From an uncultured Polycyclovorans sp. (GTDB lineage: Bacteria; Pseudomonadota; Gammaproteobacteria; Nevskiales; Nevskiaceae): 64,000 nucleotides of DNA. The notes below the pieces were generated by a model. That model saw only the letters and a list, made by a program, of their open reading frames with translations, searched no databases and was not told the DNA's origin. Below, one piece after another: positions 28,201 through 36,802 of this stretch. The stretch's first letter is position 1; each line of letters starts with the position of its first letter. The stretch lies in assembly GCA_936928855.1 (NCBI GenBank), contig CAKZHZ010000070.1:23194-87193 (forward strand), written 5' to 3'. The translations under genes were made by a program, and so were the position numbers.

Positions 28201-29010
28201 ACTGCCCAGATGATTGACCGAGAAGCTGCCCACCGAGGTGGAATCGTTGAGGTTGAAGTCGAACCGATAGTCCGCTTCGTTGTGATTGAAGTTGATGACG
28301 GCCTGGCCGGGGCCCACGCTGAGGCCCCCTGCAATAAGTTCGCCGACAGCACCGCCCTCGCCGAAGGTCAGCGTGCCTCGACTGCTGGCGTCACCTTGGG
28401 CCAGCTGTACCGTGCCGGCGCCGAAATCGACAATACCGCCATCGGCCATCACCAGCGTGCCGTTCCCATTCGCGCCTTGCCCAATCGTCAACACGTTTTG
28501 TGCCGTCAGCCGGGAACCGGAGCCGGTCACCACCAGCTTGCCGGTACCGCCATTCTGGCCGATACGAAGGGCACCGGTCAGCGCCCCTCCGTCGCGGATC
28601 GTCAGGCGGCCGTTGCTGCCAGCGGTGCTCCCCACCCTCACCTCGCCTGGCGCAAAAGTCCCAAGGGCGGCTGCCGACAGATCGACGCTTTGACCTGCAC
28701 CAATCACCGCCTCATTGGGACTTTGATCGTCAAGCAGGATAGGGCCGCAATTCTTTATGCCGAAGATGCCAGTTACGCAATCAGGTGGAAGTACGTTTGA
28801 CTCCCAGTTGCCAACGTCGAACCAATCGCCGGACACACTTCCGGTCCACTCTGCTGCGGTCTGTGCGGTAGCCACTAGTGGAGCCATGGCGGCCAACGCT
28901 ATGACCATGACTCCAGCTATATGCACATTTAGCCACCCGGCTCTACGGACCACAGTGCAAGAATGTCCCAACCGCTCCCACAATACTGCTGGTCGATTAC
29001 GGATTTTCAT
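25249..29010 (-). CDS. Autotransporter with beta-helix passenger and C-terminal barrel (type Va)
   Basis: A 1253-residue surface protein. An extended signal peptide (about residues 1-49, cleaved after LVATAQ) is followed by a glycine/aspartate/valine-rich passenger with many beta-helix turns, including several autotransporter-associated repeats such as GAGTLVLTGEQLHTGITTL and GSGTTTFTANAASFAGTTRV. A barrel domain of about 280 residues begins near GLWAQLLGATGSTDAGSS and ends in HTLRFGLRLRLD. The ATG at 29010 follows GAGTAGCG, a weak ribosome-binding site. It ends at a strong terminator. No protease or adhesin catalytic motif was seen, so an adhesive or structural role is likely but unproven. 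Confidence 0.88.
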   Translation of the reverse strand: MKIRNRPAVLWERLGHSCTVVRRAGWLNVHIAGVMVIALAAMAPLVATAQTAAEWTGSVSGDWFDVGNWESNVLPPDCVTGIFGIKNCGPILLDDQSPNEAVIGAGQSVDLSAAALGTFAPGEVRVGSTAGSNGRLTIRDGGALTGALRIGQNGGTGKLVVTGSGSRLTAQNVLTIGQGANGNGTLVMADGGIVDFGAGTVQLAQGDASSRGTLTFGEGGAVGELIAGGLSVGPGQAVINFNHNEADYRFDFNLNDSTSVGSFSVNHLGSGRTVLAGNNNYRGETRVMNGTLVLGGGIPNSAVTIGNGGTLALGDGAPGVIEISNLVIEQGGTLHFDLAAPDGDALPGDLLAPGSVGDFLVVGNNLTLNDATLTVNDLGGFNNGIYTLIQYGGGITGDFAQINLPDGFGGTLQLGQYNGNDVLYLDVGGTLGDEVYWDGANPGAAPNGSVDGGDGVWNNSTASWTNANGSAQGAWNEQVAIFSGTPGTVTVAEDVRFTGMTFLSDGYTLAAGGGQLLPNADALEPGVSPQLLVEAGVTATVEAPFAGDRGLAKDGAGTLVLTGEQLHTGITTLQNGRLHLGDGGSSGSLTGNVNIARGTLAFNRSDDWLFAPQIGGSGNVEQMGSGTTRFDRAQTYTGNTVVSGGTLQLDDGGSLAAASAVQLNGGTLAINRSDAFAFGNSLSGTGTLLQRGSGTTTFTANAASFAGTTRVSNGVLQLDGSLGGSAEVDGGRFEVLGSFLGTVNVNDGGTLAGTGTVAGLDVHSGGRLDLAPIADVEGSGGVFTVDGDARFAEGAELRVGVNRFGDADRLQVNGTATLEGGSVLAVEAGAENAGLWNPLSTYTILSADTLSGTFDDVSSNFAFLDASLNYEANTVQLLLERNDIDYAAVGVTANQQGTGAAVQALGFAHPLAWAVLPLTAEDARTAFDQLSGEVHASVKTQLFEDSRFIRDTVLARGRALDAGAATGLWAQLLGATGSTDAGSSAELTRDSAGLFLGGDHGRGERLRLGWSAGYTRGNGDLDAQRAESETDNIHLGLYGASRYAAPGWRGASASLGLRLGAAYTWHEVSTRRQIDFPGYQERLTADYDGDSSQLFGEVDYRLRWTELELAPFVGLAWLRQSMDGFFEGDQYNTPFGETATLMADQGSESLSYASLGLRAATALPGWDGLRLDGALGWRQALDELQPETRLHFLDGDERFTVQGAPVAESVALVDLGLVYQWWDAGELALSYAGQFSSEANDHTLRFGLRLRLD

Positions 29011-29063
29011 TATTCACGCTACTCTTAGGTTTCTCGTCTCGAACTTAGGATCCACAGTCGATC

Positions 29064-29675
29064 TCATGGGCTCGCTGAGACCTCATGACCAACTGGAAGC
29101 ATGTAAAACTTTAGGTCGAGATCCTTCACAACACATTGTTGCAACGGCATTCCTTCATCGATCGGCGCGTTCGTTGCCAATATTCGTGACCACAATCCGC
29201 CAAGAGCTGGAATCGGGCTGGGAGTAGAGACGCCATTTGTCCATTCGGCGACAAGCGTTCCTCCATCAGGAGAGTCCGTACCGCACCCGGGTTGCTGGGC
29301 AATACGAAAAGAAACACCTTCGATTTCGATAACGCCGGAGCTCACATTGATCACGTAAGTCCATGGATTGGTCTCTCCATCAACATCAGCGTAGATCCCT
29401 GGGCATACACCAGGCACCATCCCATCACCACCGAACCAGGAGTGCATGGAAAAGATCTGACCGGTTCCATCCTCGCCTGCGACTCCATATAGCCTTACTT
29501 CACATGTGAAATCATTGAGAACCCCTCCTTTTGGAGTGTTGTCCACGGACATCGTGCCTTCAGCGACGAATGGACCTGCAGGAGCTGATGTGACTTGTGC
29601 TGACAAAGTCGTGGCAGCGGATATCGCCAGGGCCGACAACACTGACGAGAGCCCCTTCACATTGATACCTTTCAT
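29064..29675 (-). CDS. Small secreted cysteine-containing protein, paralogue 1
   Basis: A 203-residue exported protein with a signal peptide (MKGINVKGLSSVLSALAISAA, cleaved about residue 26). The mature part begins SAPAGPFVAEGTMSVDNTPKGG and has four spaced cysteines (in DFTCEV, GVCPG, PGCG and QQCVVKD). It is a diverged paralogue of the gene at 29830-30426: the start MKGINVK, SVDNT.K.G, DF.C and the final cysteine pattern agree. Its leader is nearly identical to that of the paralogue. It lies 53 nt before the autotransporter gene on the same strand. No family is recognised. A periplasmic or surface role is likely. Confidence 0.75.
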   Translation of the reverse strand: MKGINVKGLSSVLSALAISAATTLSAQVTSAPAGPFVAEGTMSVDNTPKGGVLNDFTCEVRLYGVAGEDGTGQIFSMHSWFGGDGMVPGVCPGIYADVDGETNPWTYVINVSSGVIEIEGVSFRIAQQPGCGTDSPDGGTLVAEWTNGVSTPSPIPALGGLWSRILATNAPIDEGMPLQQCVVKDLDLKFYMLPVGHEVSASP

Positions 29676-29750
29676 GATGAATCTCCTCTTGGTTCACTCA
29701 TGTGAACCGTGGATAAAGGGTGCGGGACGCCCAACCGCTCGGCGCCGCCC
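29655..29750 (-). promoter_or_regulatory. Duplicated leader with palindrome, copy 1
   Basis: A 96-bp segment nearly identical to 30406-30501 covers the first codons, the ribosome-binding site AGAGGAG and 5' sequence of the gene at 29064-29675. It holds a perfect inverted repeat, GGTTCACTCATGTGAACC (29691-29708), just before the ribosome-binding site. It could be an operator or an mRNA hairpin controlling translation. Confidence 0.7.
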
Positions 29751-29829
29751 GCCGCCGTCAGTGAGGTGAGCGCCGCCCGCAGATGAGGGGCATCCACGGG
29801 CGGCGTCACAAAGGCTTACCGCAGCGGCA

Positions 29830-30426
29830 TCAGATGCGCGGTGCGGACGGACGGGTGATGCGGATCTCACCCGAGATGGTGCAGTTGCCGGTATCGCCAT
29901 CGGAAATGGGATCTGCCGCCATCACGATGCGGGAGAAGGCCGGATCAAACTGCGCGCCTGCGGGAAGCGTGCTGTTGTCCTGATCCCAGGTCGTCACCAA
30001 CTGGCTGGCCGGGTCGGGCGAACCGCCCGAGAAGCCACAGCCCGGCTGGCCCGTGCCGACCGCCTGAAACGCGATGTCATCGATGGTGGCCGTAGTTCCC
30101 ACCACCGTCACCGTCCACGGCAACTGGAAGGGCTGGACGGTGTGACACCCGCGCTCGATCTGACCATCAGCATCGTTCAGCACCTGCACCCCGGTGATCG
30201 AGATCACATTGGAACCGGTCGGCGCAAAGCCGAACATTTCCACCGCACAGGCAAAGTCAGAGAAGCTACCGCCACTTTTGGCGGTGTTGTCGACACTGAC
30301 CTGCCCGGTGATCTGCACCGGCCCGGAGGGGGCAAAGGTTTGCGCTGCTGCCATGCCGGAGAACAGCAATCCCGCCGTCACGGAGGCTGCCAAACCGAAG
30401 GACTTCTTCACATTGATACCTTTCAT
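29830..30426 (-). CDS. Small secreted cysteine-containing protein, paralogue 2
   Basis: A 198-residue exported protein. The signal peptide runs from MKGINVKKSFGLAASV to GMAAAQ, cleaved about residue 29. The mature chain has four cysteines (DFACAV, ERGCHTV, PGCGFSG and GNCTISG) and a closing EIRITRPSAPRI strand. It shares its start, the SVDNT motif and cysteine spacing with the gene at 29064-29675. It is transcribed from a near-identical leader and lies downstream of the TonB-dependent receptor on the same strand. The function is unknown; a beta-sandwich secreted or surface protein is plausible. Confidence 0.75.
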   Translation of the reverse strand: MKGINVKKSFGLAASVTAGLLFSGMAAAQTFAPSGPVQITGQVSVDNTAKSGGSFSDFACAVEMFGFAPTGSNVISITGVQVLNDADGQIERGCHTVQPFQLPWTVTVVGTTATIDDIAFQAVGTGQPGCGFSGGSPDPASQLVTTWDQDNSTLPAGAQFDPAFSRIVMAADPISDGDTGNCTISGEIRITRPSAPRI

Positions 30427-30501
30427 GATGAATCTCCTCTTGGTTCACTCATGTGAACCGTGGATAGAAGGAGCGGGACGCCCAACCGCACGGCGCCGCC
30501 C
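30406..30501 (-). promoter_or_regulatory. Duplicated leader with palindrome, copy 2
   Basis: Near-identical to 29655-29750, including GGTTCACTCATGTGAACC at 30442-30459 directly before AGAGGAG and the ATG at 30426. High conservation of non-coding sequence, while the proteins have diverged, suggests either a selected control element or recent gene conversion. The rest of the gap to the receptor stop at 30590 shows nothing further. Confidence 0.7.
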
Positions 30502-30589
30502 CCGTTCTGCAATCCACCGTGGCGCGCACACAGTGGGGTTTGCATAGCCATTCCATGGAGTTGCCAAGTGCTTCCATGCCGGTGCCCGA

Positions 30590-33500
30590 TCAGAAGCGCT
30601 TGCGAATGCTGATCCCGATGAGACGCGGGTCCAGCGTGAAGACATTGGTGGAGAGCCCGGTGTCGTCGCTGTTGAGGAAGGCGCCGGTAATCGGGGCTTC
30701 ATCAAAAACATTCTTGACATAGGCTTCGATGGTGAGCTGATGCCGGTCGTTGCTCACCCAGAACGAGAGATTGGTACTGTCCCAGGCGCGCAGCTGGTCG
30801 TACTCGGTGTTGTAGACGCGATGAAAGGACGCGTCCTGCCAGTACCAGTCCACCCGTCCCGTAGCGCTCCAGTTGCCCCCCGGCAGGTAGTAGGTGTGCT
30901 GGGCGCCCAGCGACACCGTGAAACGGGGTGCGTTGGGCAACTCATTGCCACTGACGTCGGCGAAGAACCCGGCACTGCCATTCGGGGCATCAGTACTGGG
31001 GTTGTAACTGCGAAAGGGCTCGTCGGCGCTGCTACGCCGGGTTACGAGCTGGCCGCCTGGGCACAGAATTGAGGCTGCATCCATGCCCCCGGCGTCGCCT
31101 GCTTCAAACAAATCCCGAACCAGTGCGGTCGGGGCTACACAGTTGGAGGACTGCGTCAGGGTCGGTTTGACAACCACCCACTCATCAAAGCCGTCCGGGT
31201 ACTGGCAGGCCACGTGCAAGGGGTTCGCTTCGCAGAGGGTGCGACCCAAGTGATCCGTCTGCTCCCGAAGTGCGGCCCACTCAGGATTGACATATCGCTC
31301 GCCGCCATTCTGGGTGCGGTTCATGAGATCCAGTGATTCCTCGCCATCCGCAATCCGGGTCCGCAGGTAGCCAATACTGGCGTTGAGCAAGGTGTCCGGT
31401 GTGAGGGCCAAGACCGATTCCAGCTCCAGGCCCCAGATGGTGGCATCGAAGTTCTCATTGGCTGCTGAGCGATCGACGATCTTGGAGACTTGGTAGTCCG
31501 TGTAGTCGTAGTAGAAGACCGACCCGTTGAGCATCAGCGCACCGTCCAGCAGCGTGTTCTTGGTGCCGATCTCGAAAGCATTGACGTACTCGGGCTCAAA
31601 GGTGGGCGGCGCCGCGGCCCCCTGCGCCTTGGCGATCAGCAGCCCTTGCGGCCAGGCGATGGTGGGCGGATTGGCTCCGCCGCCCTTGTAGCCGCGGGTG
31701 AAGAAGGCATAGATCAGCGTTTCGTCGGTAAAGCTGAGCAGGGGCTGCCAGTCGATGCCGACCCGGCCGGTGGGCACCCACCATTCCTGGATGATGTCCG
31801 GCAGCGCCGGGTAGCCACGGCCGTTTTCGGCGGAGCCACCCAAGGCACAGTTGGGACTGCCTCTGTAGACGCGATTACCACTCTGGGGATCACACCAGCG
31901 GGCGATGGCCTCCTGGTCGTTCGCTTCCGGAATGGCGCCCTCCTCCGCCAGAAACGGGCTCTGCAAAGGGTCAGCAACACCCAGAAATCCCGCCTCGATC
32001 CGGCCCCGCCAGTCCGCCAGCAGCGTCTGGCTGGGGATGGGGGTGAAGACCTTGCGGTCCCAGCTGTAGCGCAGGCCGGCGGTCAGTTTCAGCTCCGGCG
32101 TGAGGTCGTAATAGACCTCGCCGAAGAGGGCGGCGGAGTCCAACCCGTAGGGGTTGCGGCTGAGAAAGAACTGGTGGCCCTCGGGATTGGCGGCGACTTC
32201 GCTGATGCCCCCTGGCTGCACATAGATGCAAGTGGCCACCGACTGCCCACTGAGATCCTGGGTGACCGACCCGGCGTCGATGAACGTGCTGCAGCCCAGG
32301 GTGGCACCATGCGAATTGGGGCCGGTGAACAGGCCCGGCAACTTCTCACCATCGGGTCCGGTAGCCGCGAACGGGATGTCGTAGGCAAAGGCAGGGCCGC
32401 TATACACCGCATGGCCGGCATACACCAATGCCGAAAAGGCGTTGGCGAAAACAAAGTAGTCGGTCACCGTGTCAAAGCGGGTGTAGTTGGCGCCAAGACT
32501 GAAATTGAGGGGGCCGCTTGCATTGGAGGTGACGCGCAGCTCCTGACTGAACTGGCGCGCGTCCTGTTGCGAGAGATCCTGCATGACCAGGCGATTGGAA
32601 CGGCCGAGATTGGGATCAGTGAAGTAGCCGCCCGGGGTCACACCGCGCATCCAGGACCGCACCGAATTCTCCGAGCGATTGAACATGGGGAGCGACTCGA
32701 AGCGGAGAAAATCCTGGGTGGCAAAAAGGCTGTTCTCGGCATACACCGTTTGTGAGCTGAGGGTGAGATCGTCGCTCAGCTCGAAATCGACGCTCAGCTC
32801 GTAGTAGTCCGAAGCCGCGCGATACTCGGGCTGCAGCGGTGAGTAGACCGTCCGCAGATCACGCGACTGAGGACCGCCGGCCAGTGGATCCGCTACACAG
32901 TCACTGACAAGTGCGCCACCTCCGCCTACTAGCGCACAGTCCTCATCGAACGGAAACGGCTGCGCGGGAACCGTGGTCAGCATAAAAGACCCGCCTCGCC
33001 CGGCCCGAATAAACGGCATGGCATTGCCATTTGGCGTGCCATAGGCGCCGTTGTCGGTAGGGTCTGCGGGGTGGCCGGTGTCGAACAACGAGCGGGGCAG
33101 ACAGCCCTGGGAGTACTGGCTGCGCACCTGAAACTCGAACTTGTCCGATAGTGGATCGAACGGCCCAATGAATAGATCCTCCAGCGGCACCCCATCCAAG
33201 GTCGCCAGCCCCGGATCGCGGTGACACAACTGCTTGGACGTGCGTAGCCGGTTGTCGTCTTCCTCGAAGCGCTCGAAGATGAAGTCGGCGCGGAAGCGAT
33301 CGGTGGGCTGCCAGGCGATGCTGACGCGGCCGGTCCAGAGGTCGCGGTTGTCGAGATCCGGGCTGACGTTGAACTCACCCGCGGCGAGGTTAGTGCCGTA
33401 GCCATCGCGCATGGTGCTGGCGTAGGCAATGCGGGCGGCCAGGGTGTCGCTGTCGTTCAGCGGAATGTTGTAGTGGCCCCGAAAGCGTTGGGCGCCGTAG

Positions 33501-34426
33501 TTGCCGATTTCATACTTGACCTCGCCCTCGAACACGCCCATCACCGGCTTGTGGGTAATGACGTTGATCACCCCGGCGGTGGCGTTGCGGCCGTAGAGGG
33601 TGCCCTGTGGGCCGCGCAGCACTTCCACCCGCTCCATGTCGAGATACTCCTGCTCGAACAGGCGGTTCACGATGAGGGTGGTGTTGTTCATGCTGACCGC
33701 CACACCGGGATCGGTGGTGGCGGATACGGCCTGGGTGCCGATGCCGCGAATCTGGAAGTTGTAACCGCTGAAGTTGGTTTTGCTGAAGGTGACATTGGGG
33801 ATGGCCTTGAGCAGGTCGAAGCCGCCTTCCACCTTGCGGGCGTCCAACTCATCCATGGAGAACGCACTCATGGTGATGGGCACGTCCTGCAGGCGCTCTT
33901 CACGCTTCTGGCCGGTGACGATGATTTCCTCGATGCCGGCGCGGCGCGCGCTTTCGATATCGGGCAAGGGCGCGTCGGCAGGGCTGGCATCGTCTGCCAG
34001 CGCCTTGGCCTGGGCGACGGCCAGGTTGCCGGTGCTGGAGTTCTGCAGCCGGCGGCGGTACTCCGCCACCACGTCCGGCTCGCCGATCATGATGCCGCCA
34101 CCATCGGTGACGACGAAGTCCAGCCCGGTGCCCTGGAGAATCTGCTCCACCGCTTCCACGGCGCTGAAGGCGCCATTGAGGGTGGCCGACTGCCGCCCCT
34201 CGGCCGCATCAGGCGCGTAGATAAGTTCCGCCCGGCTTTGATGGGCGAACGCGGTCAGCGCTGCGGTGAGATCCTGCGCAGGGATGTTGTAACGGAGTGT
34301 GACGGCACTGATGGCCGAAGGCGCCTCCGCCGTTGCCTGTGCACTCGCCACCCCTCCGGTGAGCGCCGCTGCGATGATGCTGAGCGCCACGAGCCCGCGG
34401 ATGGGGCCACGACGGAATTGGAACAT
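30590..34426 (-). CDS. TonB-dependent outer-membrane receptor with STN domain
   Basis: A 1278-residue receptor. A signal peptide (about 1-30, ending GVASAQA) is followed by an STN signalling domain (IPAQDLTAALTAFAHQ, then TGLDFVVTDGGG), as in FecA-type transducers. A TonB box (IEEIIVTG) lies near residue 168. The plug includes VEVLRGPQGTLYGRNATAGV, and a long barrel ends in GISIRKRF. ATG follows AGAGGAG. The large size implies long external loops. STN receptors usually signal through a FecR/FecI pair. None adjoins it, but one lies about 8 kb away at 42188-43895. The ligand is unknown and need not be iron. Confidence 0.9.
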   Translation of the reverse strand: MFQFRRGPIRGLVALSIIAAALTGGVASAQATAEAPSAISAVTLRYNIPAQDLTAALTAFAHQSRAELIYAPDAAEGRQSATLNGAFSAVEAVEQILQGTGLDFVVTDGGGIMIGEPDVVAEYRRRLQNSSTGNLAVAQAKALADDASPADAPLPDIESARRAGIEEIIVTGQKREERLQDVPITMSAFSMDELDARKVEGGFDLLKAIPNVTFSKTNFSGYNFQIRGIGTQAVSATTDPGVAVSMNNTTLIVNRLFEQEYLDMERVEVLRGPQGTLYGRNATAGVINVITHKPVMGVFEGEVKYEIGNYGAQRFRGHYNIPLNDSDTLAARIAYASTMRDGYGTNLAAGEFNVSPDLDNRDLWTGRVSIAWQPTDRFRADFIFERFEEDDNRLRTSKQLCHRDPGLATLDGVPLEDLFIGPFDPLSDKFEFQVRSQYSQGCLPRSLFDTGHPADPTDNGAYGTPNGNAMPFIRAGRGGSFMLTTVPAQPFPFDEDCALVGGGGALVSDCVADPLAGGPQSRDLRTVYSPLQPEYRAASDYYELSVDFELSDDLTLSSQTVYAENSLFATQDFLRFESLPMFNRSENSVRSWMRGVTPGGYFTDPNLGRSNRLVMQDLSQQDARQFSQELRVTSNASGPLNFSLGANYTRFDTVTDYFVFANAFSALVYAGHAVYSGPAFAYDIPFAATGPDGEKLPGLFTGPNSHGATLGCSTFIDAGSVTQDLSGQSVATCIYVQPGGISEVAANPEGHQFFLSRNPYGLDSAALFGEVYYDLTPELKLTAGLRYSWDRKVFTPIPSQTLLADWRGRIEAGFLGVADPLQSPFLAEEGAIPEANDQEAIARWCDPQSGNRVYRGSPNCALGGSAENGRGYPALPDIIQEWWVPTGRVGIDWQPLLSFTDETLIYAFFTRGYKGGGANPPTIAWPQGLLIAKAQGAAAPPTFEPEYVNAFEIGTKNTLLDGALMLNGSVFYYDYTDYQVSKIVDRSAANENFDATIWGLELESVLALTPDTLLNASIGYLRTRIADGEESLDLMNRTQNGGERYVNPEWAALREQTDHLGRTLCEANPLHVACQYPDGFDEWVVVKPTLTQSSNCVAPTALVRDLFEAGDAGGMDAASILCPGGQLVTRRSSADEPFRSYNPSTDAPNGSAGFFADVSGNELPNAPRFTVSLGAQHTYYLPGGNWSATGRVDWYWQDASFHRVYNTEYDQLRAWDSTNLSFWVSNDRHQLTIEAYVKNVFDEAPITGAFLNSDDTGLSTNVFTLDPRLIGISIRKRF

Positions 34427-34567
34427 CCCGAATCTCCTCTGATGTCTGCACGGACGCCGCGTTGTGGTGTTGTGCGGCTGGTCTCAGGCATTAGGACGCA
34501 GGGGAAATGGGAATGTGCAAAAGGGGGGATGAGGGGTGGGCTCGGGTCGGAGAAACCTGCAGACCGC

Positions 34568-35968
34568 TCACACCACGCGGGATGCCAGACTGGGAGAGTG
34601 TTCGATGGCGTCTTCGATGATGCCCAGCATCTGCGCGCACTGGTCGCGGCTGGTCGGCCCTCCCAGGCATACCCGCACCGCTTCGGGTGGGGTGCCACCC
34701 ACACTGAACGTATCGGAAACCACCACACCAACGCCGTGATTGCGGAGGTGGGTGGCAAACTCGACACGGGTCCAGGGCGCGGGAACACGCAGCCACAGAT
34801 GGAAGGCTTCCGGTTTGCCGGTGTAGTCGGCCTGCTGCAGTACCTGCGCGGCCAGCTTCTGGCGTTGGCGCGACTCCTCCCGAATGGCCAAGGTAGCCGC
34901 GCGTGCGGTGCCATCCAGAATCCAGCGCGTGGCCAGACGCGCCATCATCGGTACCGGCATAACTGTGGTGGTGCGCATGATCGCCGACAGACGTGCACCG
35001 TAGCGTGAGTTGGGAACGGCCAGGTAGGCAACCCTCAAGCCAGCACCGAGGCATTTGGAGAAACCGCTGGCATAGAAGGTCAGTTCAGGGGCCATGGCGG
35101 CCAGCGACGTGGACCGACGAGCCGGCAGGCAACCATATGGGTCGTCCTCGATAATGGGGACGCAATAGCGGCGGGCGACCTCTACTACAGCCTCCCGGCG
35201 TGCCTCCGACATGATCGCAGTGGTCGGGTTGTTCAGGGTGGGGTTGAGGTAAAGGGCCTTGGGCAGATCGGCCGCACACAGGGCACCGAAGGCGTCCGGA
35301 TCGAGGCCGTCATCGTCCGCGGGCAGCCCCACCAGCCGGATGCCAAGGTGGGCAGCGAGACCCTTGATGCCCGGATAGGTAACGGCCTCGCAGGCGATGG
35401 TGTCGCCAGGGCGCGCGAGCACGGTGAACAGCGACAGCAGGGCACTTTGCACACCGCTGCACAAGATGACGCGGGAGCTCTCCAGATTGGGTACATGGCG
35501 CGACAGCCATTGGGCACCCGCCTCTCGCTCTTCTTCATTGCCGCCGAATTCGTGATAGCGAAGAAAGTTGTGCAGGTCCGCTTCCTGTGCCAGTTCGGCG
35601 ATGCCCTGACGCATCTGCGCCAATAGGGCCTTGTCCTGTGGTTCCGGCGGCATGTTCATCGTCATGTCGACCATGCTGGTCGATGGCGCGCGTCGAACCG
35701 GCCCGCTCCTGACGATCTCGCGGACGAAGGAGCCACGCCCCGGCTGGGCATCGATCAGACCTCGCTGCTGGGCCTCAGCGTATCCCCGCGCCACGGTAGT
35801 GAAATTGAGGTTGAGCGCGGTCGCCAGCGTGCGCAAGGTCGGCAGCCGCTGGTTGGCAACGAGCTTGCCGGATTCGATGTCCTCGGCCAGCGCATCGGCG
35901 ATGGCAATGTAGGCAGGTTGGCTGCTGGCGCGCACGGCCGCAGCCCAGCGGCTGGCTTCGTTCGACAT
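34568..35968 (-). CDS. MocR-type regulator (GntR winged helix fused to PLP aminotransferase fold)
   Basis: A 466-residue protein. An N-terminal GntR-type winged helix (IADALAEDIESGKLVANQRL, then NLNFTTVARGYAEAQQRGL) is followed by a fold-type I aminotransferase-like domain. That domain shows NPTLNNPTTAIM, VPIIEDDPYGCL and the PLP lysine in YASGFSKCLGAGLRVAYL. ATG at 35968 is preferred to a GTG two codons earlier. It is divergent from the Nit1C cluster across about 350 bp, which makes it a candidate regulator of that cluster. MocR proteins commonly bind direct repeats and sense PLP or amino compounds. The target here is inferred. Confidence 0.87.
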   Translation of the reverse strand: MSNEASRWAAAVRASSQPAYIAIADALAEDIESGKLVANQRLPTLRTLATALNLNFTTVARGYAEAQQRGLIDAQPGRGSFVREIVRSGPVRRAPSTSMVDMTMNMPPEPQDKALLAQMRQGIAELAQEADLHNFLRYHEFGGNEEEREAGAQWLSRHVPNLESSRVILCSGVQSALLSLFTVLARPGDTIACEAVTYPGIKGLAAHLGIRLVGLPADDDGLDPDAFGALCAADLPKALYLNPTLNNPTTAIMSEARREAVVEVARRYCVPIIEDDPYGCLPARRSTSLAAMAPELTFYASGFSKCLGAGLRVAYLAVPNSRYGARLSAIMRTTTVMPVPMMARLATRWILDGTARAATLAIREESRQRQKLAAQVLQQADYTGKPEAFHLWLRVPAPWTRVEFATHLRNHGVGVVVSDTFSVGGTPPEAVRVCLGGPTSRDQCAQMLGIIEDAIEHSPSLASRVV

Positions 35969-36009
35969 GGGCACTCAATCCGTCAGGTCACGATCGCCAT
36001 ATCGTGCCA

Positions 36010-36246
36010 CATATTGATTGCATATTGTTTCTTTTTGTATGCACACATAAGGCGCAACGATGCACTTGTTGCGAGCTGTTGCGTACCGCTTTGGTGCATC
36101 CCGCAAACCCCTGAAACTGCCACTGATATGGTGCGAATGCGGCCATCGCAACGAGACCATGGCAATTACCCCAACGTTATCATCAATGTCTCACAATGAT
36201 CGCATTTATGACCATTTTATTCCTGATTGATTGGCATATTGATTGC
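36010..36246. repeat. Paired 12-bp direct repeats in the mocR-nitA gap
   Basis: CATATTGATTGC occurs at 36010-36021 and again at 36235-36246, within an AT-rich region unlike the flanking GC-rich genes. GCAAC...GTTGC inverted repeats also occur near 36056-36074. The left copy lies near the mocR start. The right copy overlaps the sigma-54-like promoter of nitA. They may be regulator sites, and the rest of this gap carries no gene. Confidence 0.5.
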
Positions 36247-36247
36247 T
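36231..36247 (+). promoter_or_regulatory. Sigma-54-like -24/-12 promoter of the nit cluster
   Basis: TTGGCATATTGATTGCT has GG and GC exactly 10 nt apart, with TTGGCA and TTGCT matching the sigma-54 consensus. It lies 69 nt before the nitA ATG. No sigma-54 activator gene is in the window, so the activator would have to come from elsewhere. Confidence 0.6.
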
Positions 36248-36315
36248 GCCCTGTTGCCTGTGACCGCTGAGGTCCGGCGGTTGCAATCACGTCAATCCCG
36301 CATCAGGAGAAGCAC

Positions 36316-36798
36316 ATGCCCGCAGTGACAGCACCCGCACATAAGAGCGGCGACTTTTTTGTCGATTACGAAGAAAAAGTGTTCGAGGACGTTCAGGCCG
36401 AACCCGGCGAAAAAGCCCTCATCACGTTTCATACCGTGGCATTCGAGGGATCGATTGGCCTGGTCAATCTGCTTCAGGCCAAACGTCTGCTCCGGAAGGG
36501 ATTCGAAACTTCGGTATTGCTGTACGGCCCAGGAGTGACGCTGGGGCTGCAGCGAGGGTTTCCGACCCTTGGCGATGAAGCTTTCCCCGGCCATCAGAAC
36601 TTCGCCAACCAGATCAAGGCGATCATGGCCGAGGGCGGAAAGGTCTACGCCTGCCGTTTTGCACTGCAGGCGCTGTATGGCCACGGCGAGCCATCGTTGC
36701 TGCCCGGCATTACGCCGATCAATCCGCTGGATGTGCTGGACCTGGTGCTGCTTCATCGCAAGTCCGGTGCCTTCATTCTGGATACCTGGACGCTCTAG
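36316..36798 (+). CDS. nitA: NitA, MSMEG_0572/Sll0783-family protein of the Nit1C cluster
   Basis: A 160-residue soluble protein, the conserved first member of Nit1C clusters. Motifs include GEKALITFHTVAFEGSIGLV, then NLLQAKRLLRKGFETSVLLY and a C-terminal HRKSGAFILDTWTL. The fold appears DsrE-like, with alternating strands and helices. ATG follows AGGAG. Its role in the pathway is not established. In other bacteria the family is linked to nitrogen starvation, and the cluster to growth on cyanide. It is the first gene of a tight seven-gene operon. Confidence 0.85.
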   Translation: MPAVTAPAHKSGDFFVDYEEKVFEDVQAEPGEKALITFHTVAFEGSIGLVNLLQAKRLLRKGFETSVLLYGPGVTLGLQRGFPTLGDEAFPGHQNFANQIKAIMAEGGKVYACRFALQALYGHGEPSLLPGITPINPLDVLDLVLLHRKSGAFILDTWTL

Positions 36799-36802
36799 GC
36801 CC

